Position numbers and translations under genes: made by a program. This document shows, one piece after another, positions 27,333 to 34,834 of a DNA stretch of 34,834 bases. Every line of letters begins with the position of its first letter. Position 1 is the first letter of the stretch. Where the stretch lies: positions 1 to 34,834 of the forward strand of contig JAGDWA010000038.1 in the NCBI GenBank assembly GCA_023269735.1, written 5' to 3'. Under the pieces are notes generated by a model. It searched no databases and had not been told where the DNA came from. It was given only the letters and a program-made list of their open reading frames with translations. The DNA comes from Thermofilum sp. Lineage in GTDB: Archaea; Thermoproteota; Thermoprotei; Thermofilales; Thermofilaceae.

Positions 27333-27803
27333 ATGTCTGGGGAGAGAAGGCGCGTGACGCTTGACGCTATCGATAAGGGCCTGCTGAGGATCCTGCAGGA
27401 GAACGCCAAGACCCCCTACTCCAAGATCTCGAAGGAGCTCGGGATAAGCGAGGCTACCGTCCACCTGCGCATCCGGAAGCTCGTGAAGCAGGGGGTCATC
27501 AAGAGGTTCCAGGCGATCGTGGACCCCGAGAAGGTCGGGAAGGACGTTGTCGCCATAATCGCGCTCACCGCCGACCCCAGGAGGTACGAGGGTGTCCTGG
27601 AGAAGCTGAAGTCGATGCAAGACGTGTACGACATCTACGACGTCACTGGGGAGTACTACACGATACTGAAGGTCCGCGTAGGCAGCAAGGACGAGCTAAC
27701 GAGGGTCCTCGACGAGATCGGCAAGATAGAGGGCGTGGAGTCCACGCGCACGATGTTCGTGCTCCGCGTTATTAAGGAGGAGACTAGGATAAGGATCGAC
27801 TAG
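27333..27803 (+). CDS. Lrp/AsnC family transcriptional regulator
   Basis: LDAIDKGLLRILQENAKTPYSKISKELGISEATVHLRIRKLVKQGVIKRFQAIVDPEKVG; C-terminal RAM domain. Confidence 0.95.
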   Translation: MSGERRRVTLDAIDKGLLRILQENAKTPYSKISKELGISEATVHLRIRKLVKQGVIKRFQAIVDPEKVGKDVVAIIALTADPRRYEGVLEKLKSMQDVYDIYDVTGEYYTILKVRVGSKDELTRVLDEIGKIEGVESTRTMFVLRVIKEETRIRID

Positions 27804-27807
27804 CTGG

Positions 27808-29610
27808 ATGCTGATAGAGGCCCTCTGGCCCTACCCGGCGTGGCGCGCCGGCCAGTACGAGATAGCGAGGCGGGTCTACGCAAGCTCGATGGAGGGGAGG
27901 CACCTACTGGTGTCGTACCCCACGGGGGCCGGGAAGACGGCCGCCGTCCTCACCGGCGCCCTCGCAGCTAGCCTCGAGGGCGGCTTCAAGATCCTCTACA
28001 TCGTCAGGACGAAGTCCCAGTTCCAGGCGCCCAGGCGCGAGCTCCGCCTGCTGGCTGAGCGCGTGAAGCTGAGTGCGGTGTTCCTGCAGAACAAGAGGGA
28101 CCTGTGCTTAATCAGGGGCGCCAAGCTGCTGCCGTACGACGAGTTCCTCAACTTCTGCAGCGAGCTAACGAGGAGCGGTCTGTGCCCCTACTACCAGAAC
28201 GCCAGGCTCGTCGAGCCCCCCGAGGGTCTACTTGACCACTCCGCCCTCATCTCGTTGGCCAGCGAGCACCGGGCGTGCCCGTACGAGGTCGCCCGGAAGA
28301 GCCTGAGGGGAGCGCGCGTGATCGTGGCCGCTTACAACTACGTCTTCGACCCGCAGATTCGCAAGGTCTTCCTGGACGACCTAGGGGTCGGCCTGGGCGA
28401 TGCGCTCCTCGTAGTCGACGAGGCCCACAACCTGCCCCACTCCGTAGCTGGCATCCTAAGCAAGGAGATCAGCGAGCGGGCTTTGAGAGCGGCCCGGAGG
28501 GAGGTGGCGCGCACAATCAAGAGGCCCGACCTCGAGAGGGACCTCTACGCGCTCGCGGCGCTGCTGCGGAAGCTCCGCGGCCTGGTCGCTGAGGGGTCCG
28601 AGCGCGAGGTCAGCGTGGACGACCTGAGGGAGTCCCTGCCCAACGTCGCCGAGCTCTCGAAGCTCGTGCCCCTGGTGGAGAGGAGCCTGGGGCGCGCCAG
28701 CCTGCTGCGCAGGCTGGTGGCCTTCCTCCAGGTGCTGGAGCTGGGGAGGCCAGAGTACGCGGTCGCGGTCAGAGTTGAGGGGGGCGAGGTTAAACTCACA
28801 GCCCACTGCATCTCGCCCTCGAAGGCTACAGCACCCCTCTTCGCTGAGGTTCGCAGCGCGGTGCTGGCCAGCGGGACAATGCCGCCTAAGCGCTACCTAG
28901 CGAGCCTATTGGGGCTTGAGGAGCGTCGCGTGGACGAGGTCAGGCTGCCGTCTCCCTGGGCCGCCAACATCGGGGTGGTCGTGGTGAAGGGCGTCACCTC
29001 GCGGTACGTGGAGAGGGGGGAGGCGACGTACGAGGCCATGTCGAGGTTCATCAACGGCCTCTACGAGAGGCTCCCCTCGGGCGTCTGCCTGATCATAGCC
29101 CCCTCCTACGACATGGCGAAGGCCCTCAGGCCGTACCTGAGGGTCAAGCCGCTGGTCGTTGAGCGGGAGGACACCCGGCTGGACGAGGTCGAGGAGGCAG
29201 CACAGCGCTACAGCAAGCTTGCCGTGCTGGGCGTCGCCTGGGGCAAGCTGGTGGAGGGCATCGAGCTGAAGAGGGGCGGGAGGAGCCTGGTGAGGCTCAT
29301 CATCGTGGCGGGCCTGCCCGTCCCCGAGCCCAACGTCCTCAACAGGAGGCTGGTCGAAGTGCTGCGCCACAGGCTCGGGAGCAGCGAGGAGGCATGGAGG
29401 CTGGTCTACATGGTCCCAGCCGCCGTCAAAGTCGCGCAGGCCATAGGGAGGAGCGTTAGGTCCGAAGGCGACAAGTCCGCCGTTGCGATACTCGACGAGA
29501 GGGCCCTGGAACCCGAAGTGAGGCAGCAGTTGGACGAGCTGGGGTACGCTGTAAGGGCCGCCGAGAGCCTGGAGGAGGTGCTGGGCGCCCTCGAGGGGTT
29601 CATGCTCTAG
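27808..29610 (+). CDS. xpd: XPD/Rad3-family Fe-S DNA helicase
   Basis: Walker A SYPTGAGKTAAV; Fe-S cysteines DLCLIRG..NFCSELTRSGLCPYYQ..RACPYEVARK; DEAHNLP; AQAIGRSVRSEGDKSAVAILDER. Confidence 0.95.
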   Translation: MLIEALWPYPAWRAGQYEIARRVYASSMEGRHLLVSYPTGAGKTAAVLTGALAASLEGGFKILYIVRTKSQFQAPRRELRLLAERVKLSAVFLQNKRDLCLIRGAKLLPYDEFLNFCSELTRSGLCPYYQNARLVEPPEGLLDHSALISLASEHRACPYEVARKSLRGARVIVAAYNYVFDPQIRKVFLDDLGVGLGDALLVVDEAHNLPHSVAGILSKEISERALRAARREVARTIKRPDLERDLYALAALLRKLRGLVAEGSEREVSVDDLRESLPNVAELSKLVPLVERSLGRASLLRRLVAFLQVLELGRPEYAVAVRVEGGEVKLTAHCISPSKATAPLFAEVRSAVLASGTMPPKRYLASLLGLEERRVDEVRLPSPWAANIGVVVVKGVTSRYVERGEATYEAMSRFINGLYERLPSGVCLIIAPSYDMAKALRPYLRVKPLVVEREDTRLDEVEEAAQRYSKLAVLGVAWGKLVEGIELKRGGRSLVRLIIVAGLPVPEPNVLNRRLVEVLRHRLGSSEEAWRLVYMVPAAVKVAQAIGRSVRSEGDKSAVAILDERALEPEVRQQLDELGYAVRAAESLEEVLGALEGFML

Positions 29611-29714
29611 CTTGAGCCTTAGCCCTGATAACGGTACAGGGAATGTGCGTGCATATCCACGCTGCTCTGCATTCGTATGCGCTAATGTAGTTTATGAAGA
29701 GTTGCGGGAACAAA

Positions 29715-29726
29715 AACCTTATATAC
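29715..29726 (+). promoter_or_regulatory. BRE/TATA promoter (AAACCTTATATA) of the winged-helix gene
   Basis: A-rich BRE followed by TTATATA, about 30-35 nt before the start codon. Confidence 0.65.
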
Positions 29727-29755
29727 TACTCTCTCCCTCAAGTCTATGAGGGTGG

Positions 29756-30028
29756 ATGCCTAGGCCTAGGAGCCCCCAGGTGATCGAGAGGGCCATCAAA
29801 ATATACAAGGTGCTCGAGGAGCTGGGAGGGAAGGTAACGACTCCCGAGCTGCTAAAGGTGGTGATGGAGCGCGGGATCGCCAACAGCTACTCCCTCCTGC
29901 ACCACACGCTGATGGTGCTCGAGAACACCGGCTTCATAAGGCACGAGCGCGTCAAGGGCCGCGCCGAGTGGTACATAGTCAAGAGGGCCACGGAGGACGA
30001 AATAAGGCAGGCCCTCAGCCCTCGCTGA
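29756..30028 (+). CDS. Small winged-helix DNA-binding protein
   Basis: 90 aa; AIKIYKVLEELGGKVTTPELLKVVMERGIANSYSLLHHTLMVLENTGFIRHERVKGRAEWYIVKR. Strong promoter AAAAACCTTATATA upstream. Confidence 0.78.
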   Translation: MPRPRSPQVIERAIKIYKVLEELGGKVTTPELLKVVMERGIANSYSLLHHTLMVLENTGFIRHERVKGRAEWYIVKRATEDEIRQALSPR

Positions 30029-30060
30029 AGCCGAGCGACATTCCCCCACTCCTTTTTCCT

Positions 30061-30684
30061 TTACGGAACTTCGATGTTTGCGTGCCTCCTCATCATCTGC
30101 TCCTCGGTCACGTTTAGCGCCTGCATCAGCGCCACGACCAGGCCGTCGAAGAACACCATCGCAGCGTCCTCGAAGAGCGTGCCGAGGGGCGCTAGGGGCT
30201 CGTATATACCGAGGACCTGCCTGGCGAAGTAATCGACCTCCTTGGAGACCTTCGTCCTCCCTGGTATCCTGACCACGTGGTCGCTGATCTTAGCCAGTGG
30301 GGATTCCGGGAACGACGTCACTGCGATCACTCGCGCCCCCATCCTCTTAGCCGCCTCGGCGACGCTGACGACGATCTGCGTGGTGCCCGAGCCCGAGACC
30401 GCTATGATGATGTCGCCCTCCGTTACGGCTGGGGTGATGGTCTCGCCGAGGACGTACACGTTGAAGCCCAGGTGCATCAGGCGCATAGCGAAGGCCTTGG
30501 CCACTAGGCCCGAGCGGCCGGCACCGACGACCATCACCTTCTTGCCCCCCCTCTTCGCCTCGAGGAGGATGTCCAGCATGCCCTGGATCTGCTGCCTGTC
30601 TATGCTCCTGGCGACCAGCAGGATCTGCTCTGCGATCTCGAGCATCGTGTTGATCAGCGCGTCAACGTGGCTGCCCTTGCTCAC
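30061..30684 (-). CDS. hxlB: 6-phospho-3-hexuloisomerase (SIS domain)
   Basis: VVGAGRSGLVAKAFAMRLMHLGFNVYVLGETITPAVTEGDIIIAVSGSGTTQIVVSVAEAAKRMGARVIAVTSFPESPLAKISDHVVRIPGRTK. Confidence 0.92.
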   Translation of the reverse strand: MSKGSHVDALINTMLEIAEQILLVARSIDRQQIQGMLDILLEAKRGGKKVMVVGAGRSGLVAKAFAMRLMHLGFNVYVLGETITPAVTEGDIIIAVSGSGTTQIVVSVAEAAKRMGARVIAVTSFPESPLAKISDHVVRIPGRTKVSKEVDYFARQVLGIYEPLAPLGTLFEDAAMVFFDGLVVALMQALNVTEEQMMRRHANIEVP

Positions 30685-30716
30685 ACCCCCACAACTGCGT
30701 ATCTAAAATTTTGCGT

Positions 30717-31991
30717 TCAGGCGAGGGGGGGCGGCCCCCTCTCCCTCTCGGCGCCGCTCTCGGACAGCCGTAGCCTGCCGACGATGAGAAGCCTCGCTCC
30801 CTCGACCTCGAAGGGGGTCCGGATCTTGATGACCCTCCTCCTCGGGTCCACCTCCTCGAGCACGCCCACTCCAACGTGCTCCAGGCTCGCGTTCACAAGG
30901 CCGACGAGGTAGCCCTTCAGCGCGCTCAAGCACGTTACCATGACGTCCCTGTTCACGAGCTTTGAGAGCTGCTCCTTCAGCTCCAGCAGTCGCTTGTACT
31001 CCTCGCCGCAGAGAGCGCTCACGACCACTGCGCTTCCGCACGTCTCGGCGAAGACGCTGAAGCCCAACAGAGCTGAAAGGGTCGCGCTAAGCCCCTCGTC
31101 GGGCTGCCCGTTGAACGTGTAGGACGCCCAGAGCTTGACCCTGTCAAGGCTCACGCTCTTCACCGACGACTTGGCCAGCAGGTCCAAGTACGAGAGCTCT
31201 CTCCGCATCTTCCTCAGCTCGCGCACCTTGCCGCGAGCCGCCGGTGGCGTGGGCGCCCGCACGACGTTGACGCGCGTCCCCTCGAAGATCCTGGCGATGG
31301 GGTCGGCGGCGCCGGAGCCCCTCATCACCACGAGAGTTGTGGGCTCGATGGACTCGACCAGCCTGCACTTGTAGGCGAGGGCCCGCTTATCGGCCACCCA
31401 GCCGTCGGTGTTGACGACCACCAGATCCCTCCCCTCGGCCCTCTTCAGCAGCTTGGACACCCCCAGTATCACGGCGTCCTCGTGGCCCATCGGCGAGTTC
31501 GCCCCGACGAAGTAGAAGGCGGCGGGGTCCAGCTCGCCCAGCCAGGAGATCGGGTGCTCGGGGAACGCTAAAGCGATCGTGCCGGGCCAGCCCACGTCGT
31601 TCTGACCGACGTCGGCGTCGATCAGGGCGACGCTGAGCCCCTTCGACAGCGCGACGTTGATGAGGTACGTGGAAAACGTTGTTTTCCCGCTGTCCGTTTC
31701 GCCTACCACCACTACTCTGCCCCTCGTAGCTATCGACTCCGCTATCGCCCTCCACTCGTCGATCACCTCCTCCTCCGGCTTCGCCTCGCTGACGCTCCCC
31801 ACGCCTTCGAGCGTGCACCCCCCCTCGACCTTAAGGCAGACGGTGATCCCCCTCGGCACGACGAGTTCGCACCCGCTGCTGTAGACGCGGCCCAGGGCGT
31901 AGAACGATCCCTCGACGACCTTGAGCCTGGCGGGCCCCTCGACCCTGTACAACCCCTTCCCCAGCTGCCGCCTTGCGGGGATCATCGCCAT
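30717..31991 (-). CDS. Clp1/Grc3-like polynucleotide 5'-kinase
   Basis: VVVVGETDSGKTTFSTYLINVALSKGLSVALIDADVGQNDVGWPGTIALAF; typical Clp1 P-loop and DxDxGQ motif. Confidence 0.92.
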   Translation of the reverse strand: MAMIPARRQLGKGLYRVEGPARLKVVEGSFYALGRVYSSGCELVVPRGITVCLKVEGGCTLEGVGSVSEAKPEEEVIDEWRAIAESIATRGRVVVVGETDSGKTTFSTYLINVALSKGLSVALIDADVGQNDVGWPGTIALAFPEHPISWLGELDPAAFYFVGANSPMGHEDAVILGVSKLLKRAEGRDLVVVNTDGWVADKRALAYKCRLVESIEPTTLVVMRGSGAADPIARIFEGTRVNVVRAPTPPAARGKVRELRKMRRELSYLDLLAKSSVKSVSLDRVKLWASYTFNGQPDEGLSATLSALLGFSVFAETCGSAVVVSALCGEEYKRLLELKEQLSKLVNRDVMVTCLSALKGYLVGLVNASLEHVGVGVLEEVDPRRRVIKIRTPFEVEGARLLIVGRLRLSESGAERERGPPPLA

Positions 31992-32051
31992 GCAGCTCTG
32001 GAGCCCGCGACGGCAGCCAAGATTTAAAACCCTGCGCGAGAAGGCATCCGG

Positions 32052-32148
32052 GCCCCGGTAGCTCAGCCTGGTGAGAGCGCCGCTCTAGCGCGCCCGCGCG
32101 GCGAAGGTAAGGCGGAGGACCCGGGTTCGAAGCCCGGCCGGGGCTCCA
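32052..32148 (+). tRNA. tRNA-Thr(GGT) with non-canonical 19-nt intron inferred at 33/34 (32087..32105); CCA encoded
   Basis: GCCCCGG-TA-GCTCAGCCTGGTGAGAGC-G-CCGCT-CT[AGCGCGCCCGCGCGGCGAA]GGTAA-GGCGG-AGGAC-CCGGG-TTCGAAG-CCCGG-CCGGGGC-T-CCA. This was the only single-intron placement I found that keeps U33. U73 fits Thr. Confidence 0.85.
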
Positions 32149-32426
32149 CGGTCCCGCCCCCCTCTGCCAGCTGATCCGGCCGCACCCCAAGGTTTCCACC
32201 GCTTCACTTCCTCAAACTCGTTTGCTTTTCATTATCATGAGAAAACTCCAAAGTGGTGAAAAATTAAACTATTTTGCACGACAATTTTAACGAATTGGTT
32301 GATAAACAAGCTAGAGCCGGACCCCGCTGGCGGGGCCGCTTAACGAGGTGTAAATCTTCTAAACTTGACTTCATGCGCGGAGTATGTGTCAAACTTTTTA
32401 CCCTAGAACTTAACGGGCATACGATC

Positions 32427-32523
<97 letters not shown>

Positions 32524-32542
32524 CGGGCAGCGGGCGCGTCGC

Positions 32543-32550
32543 TATATATA
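32543..32550. promoter_or_regulatory. Shared TATA element TATATATA between tRNA-Arg(TCT) and argS
   Basis: Centre 32546.5; 23.5 nt to the tRNA 5' end and 24.5 nt to the GTG at 32571. Confidence 0.7.
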
Positions 32551-32582
32551 AGCTTTAATACTGTTGCGGGGTGTGGTGCGCG

Positions 32583-34490
32583 ATGATATACAGCGCCCAC
32601 TCGCTGCTCGTTAGCGAGATCGCGCAGGCTGCCAAGGAGGTGGTGGGCGCTTTCTCGGGTGGGGAGCAGCCCGTCCAGGTGGAGAGGGCCCCGCCCGGCA
32701 GGGGCGACCTGACGATAAACGCCTACAAGCTGGCGCGAGATGAGGGGCAGGCACTGAAGCTCGCAGAGAGGCTCGCAGAGAGGCTTTCGAGGGGCGTGCC
32801 TTACGTCAGTCGGGTGAGAGCAGAAGGGGGCTTCGTGAACGTGGATGTCGACCCCTCGTCCTACGGCCTCCTCGTCTGGCAGGTCGTGTCGTCGCTGGGC
32901 GCCAACTACGGCTTCAACCCGCACCCCAGCCCGATGAGGGTGCTCGTGGAGCACACGAGCGCCAACCCCGTCCACCCGCTGCACATCGGCCACCTTAGGA
33001 ATTGCGTGGTGGGCGATGCCCTCGCCAGGGTCCTGAGGGCGAGGGGCCACAAGGTGGAGGTTCACTTCTACGTCGACGACGTGGGCCTCCAGGTCGCGTA
33101 CGCCGCCTACGGGTACGAGAAGGCCGGGCACTTGAGGAGGGGTATGAAGCCGGACCACTTCGTAGGTCTACTCTACGCCATCTCGTGCGCCGTCATCACG
33201 ATACGCGAGCTCGAGGCCAGGAGGAGCAGGGCGGAGCCCGATGAGCGGGCAAGGATCGACAGCGAGCTGGCGGACTGGCTCTGGACGGCGAAGACGCTCA
33301 TGGAGAGGGACGAGGAGCTCTTCACGGCGATCTCTGAGGCGGCGAAGAGGGAGGACGCCGTAGCCCGCGTCAACCAGATAAACAGGGCGTACGAAGCCGG
33401 CGAGGAGTGGGCCGTCAAGCTCGTCAGGGGGGTCACGTCCCTGTGCATAGAGGGCTTCAAGCAGACGCTGGGCAGGCTGGGCATATCCTACGACAGTTGG
33501 GACTGGGAGAGCGAGGTGACGACGTGGAACGGGCTGGTTTACGACGTGGTGAGGAGGCTGAGGGCGACGGCCCTCGTGGAGGAGAAGAAGGGCGCGCTGG
33601 TCTTCCACGCGGAGCTGCTGGCCGAGGACTCCGATGTGCGGCGCAGGCTGAATCTGCCGCCCACGTTCACTGTCTCGCCGCTGACCCTCGTCCGCTCCGA
33701 CGGGACGACCCTCTACGCGACGCGAGACATCGCGTACACCATCTGGAAGTTCCAGCGGGGCGTCGACAGGGTTATCAACGTCGTTGGCGCCGAGCAGAGC
33801 CTGGAGCAGGCGCACGTGAGGCTCGCCCTATACGCACTGGGCTACGTGAAGGAGGCCGAGAACACTGTTCACTTCGCCTACGAGGCGGTGAGCCTGCCGG
33901 GGGTTAAGATGTCGGGCAGGAGGGGCCAGTACATCACCGTAGACGAGCTGGTGGAGGAGGCCGTCAAGAGGGCGGCGGGCGAGCTCGTCAAGCGGGGCCT
34001 GGAGCCGAGCGCCGACCCGAGCATCGCCGAGCGCGTGGGGATCGGGGCGATAAAGTTCGCTATGCTCAGTGTGGCCCCCTCCAAGCCCCTCACCTTCACG
34101 TGGGACAGGGTCCTCGACTTCGAGCGCAACAGCGGCCCCTTCGTCCAGTACGCCTACGTGAGGGCCAGGTCCGTCCTCGCGAAGGCCGGCAGCCTGAGGC
34201 CGAGGGTTTCCCCGGGCGCCTTCGGCGAGGAGGAGCGCAGGCTCCTCTTCCTAGTCGGCCTCCTCCCAGAGGTGGTGGCCAGGGCGGCTGACGAGTTAAG
34301 GATCGAGCTGCTACCCCAGTATCTGAACGAGCTTGCGACGGCTTTCAACAAGTACTACGACGAGTTCCCGATCCTCAAGGCTGAGCCCAGGGAGAAGGCT
34401 GAGGCTAGGCTTGCGCTCACCCTAATGGTCGCGATAACGCTTGAGAACGGCATGCGGCTGCTGGGCATAGAGCCTCCCCACAGGATGTGA
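32583..34490 (+). CDS. argS: Arginyl-tRNA synthetase
   Basis: VEHTSANPVHPLHIGHLRNCVVGDALARVLRARGHKVEVHFYVDDVGLQ (HIGH); VKMSGRRGQYITVDEL (KMSK variant). Start ATG 32583, or GTG 32571 if leaderless. Confidence 0.97.
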   Translation: MIYSAHSLLVSEIAQAAKEVVGAFSGGEQPVQVERAPPGRGDLTINAYKLARDEGQALKLAERLAERLSRGVPYVSRVRAEGGFVNVDVDPSSYGLLVWQVVSSLGANYGFNPHPSPMRVLVEHTSANPVHPLHIGHLRNCVVGDALARVLRARGHKVEVHFYVDDVGLQVAYAAYGYEKAGHLRRGMKPDHFVGLLYAISCAVITIRELEARRSRAEPDERARIDSELADWLWTAKTLMERDEELFTAISEAAKREDAVARVNQINRAYEAGEEWAVKLVRGVTSLCIEGFKQTLGRLGISYDSWDWESEVTTWNGLVYDVVRRLRATALVEEKKGALVFHAELLAEDSDVRRRLNLPPTFTVSPLTLVRSDGTTLYATRDIAYTIWKFQRGVDRVINVVGAEQSLEQAHVRLALYALGYVKEAENTVHFAYEAVSLPGVKMSGRRGQYITVDELVEEAVKRAAGELVKRGLEPSADPSIAERVGIGAIKFAMLSVAPSKPLTFTWDRVLDFERNSGPFVQYAYVRARSVLAKAGSLRPRVSPGAFGEEERRLLFLVGLLPEVVARAADELRIELLPQYLNELATAFNKYYDEFPILKAEPREKAEARLALTLMVAITLENGMRLLGIEPPHRM

Positions 34491-34636
34491 CCCCAGCGGC
34501 GACCAAGCGCAGGGGCGGTGGGGGCGCCGCTACGCGCCTCGTGAGGCGCCGCGCGCCTAAGTCGATGGTCAGGGCACGTCGTCATAGACCGGACGGAGGC
34601 AAAACTTATAGCGGGGGGCTCCCCTTCGAGGGCTGG

Positions 34637-34726
34637 GCCGGGGTCGCCTAGCCTGGTCCAGGGCGACGGGTTGCTAACCCGTTGGCCGAGGAGGCCGCCC
34701 GGGTTCAAATCCCGGCCCCGGCGCCA
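34637..34726 (+). tRNA. tRNA-Ser(GCT), intronless, long variable arm; CCA encoded
   Basis: GCCGGGG-TC-GCCTAGCCTGGTCCAGGGC-G-ACGGG-TTGCTAA-CCCGT-TGGCCGAGGAGGCCG-CCGGG-like T stem-TTCAAAT-CCCGG-CCCCGGC-G-CCA. AAAACTTATA promoter upstream. Confidence 0.94.
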
Positions 34727-34834
34727 CTCTCGGCTTGTCGCGTTTCTCCTCTGGCCATCACGGGTCAGCGTCGGTAGGCGCGCCGCACAGCCGCGATTGG
34801 CCAGGCGAGAGAAGCGTTATAATACTCCAGGCAG

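Noticed and set aside
29746-29763. Mini-ORF ATGAGGGTGGATGCCTAG at the winged-helix gene start as a possible regulatory uORF
   Set aside because: Only five codons; easily chance overlap with the real ATG at 29756, with no supporting feature.
30044-30060. T-rich CCTTTTTCCTTT as a regulatory element
   Set aside because: Sits between convergent gene ends and is most simply an ordinary archaeal T-tract terminator; not distinctive enough to report.

Overview
The window is about 34.8 kb of GC-rich, gene-dense archaeal chromosome. It looks like a hyperthermophilic crenarchaeote (Thermoproteota). The lineage call rests on reverse gyrase, TBP, thermosome, XPD, CDP-archaeol synthase, deoxyhypusine synthase, Dph2 and intron-containing tRNAs, some of them with non-canonical introns. 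I support about 33 protein genes, including L40e and the edge-truncated thermosome, both absent from the ORF track. I also support five tRNA genes: Cys, Arg(GCG), Thr(GGT), Arg(TCT) and Ser(GCT). Most of the long antisense ORFs in the track are GC-driven mirror ORFs. No CRISPR array, IS element or prophage is visible. The observations I rate highest are these. (1) Several head-to-head gene pairs have starts or 5' ends about 48-53 bp apart, with one (pseudo)palindromic TATA box almost exactly at the midpoint. This geometry suits a shared bidirectional promoter driving leaderless transcripts. (2) Four of the five tRNA genes carry 18-20 nt introns. Two are non-canonical, at 29/30 in Arg(GCG) and an inferred 33/34 in Thr(GGT), and they share the same miniature bulge-helix-bulge layout. 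(3) RNA-processing and charging genes (RNase P component 4, a Clp1/Grc3-type kinase, ArgS) sit head-to-head with tRNA genes. (4) A three-gene locus encodes a predicted membrane-anchored coiled-coil protein, a MoxR-like AAA+ ATPase with a cysteine cluster, and a protein combining a zincin-like motif with a VWA domain. All calls come from reading the sequence; no database search was run.
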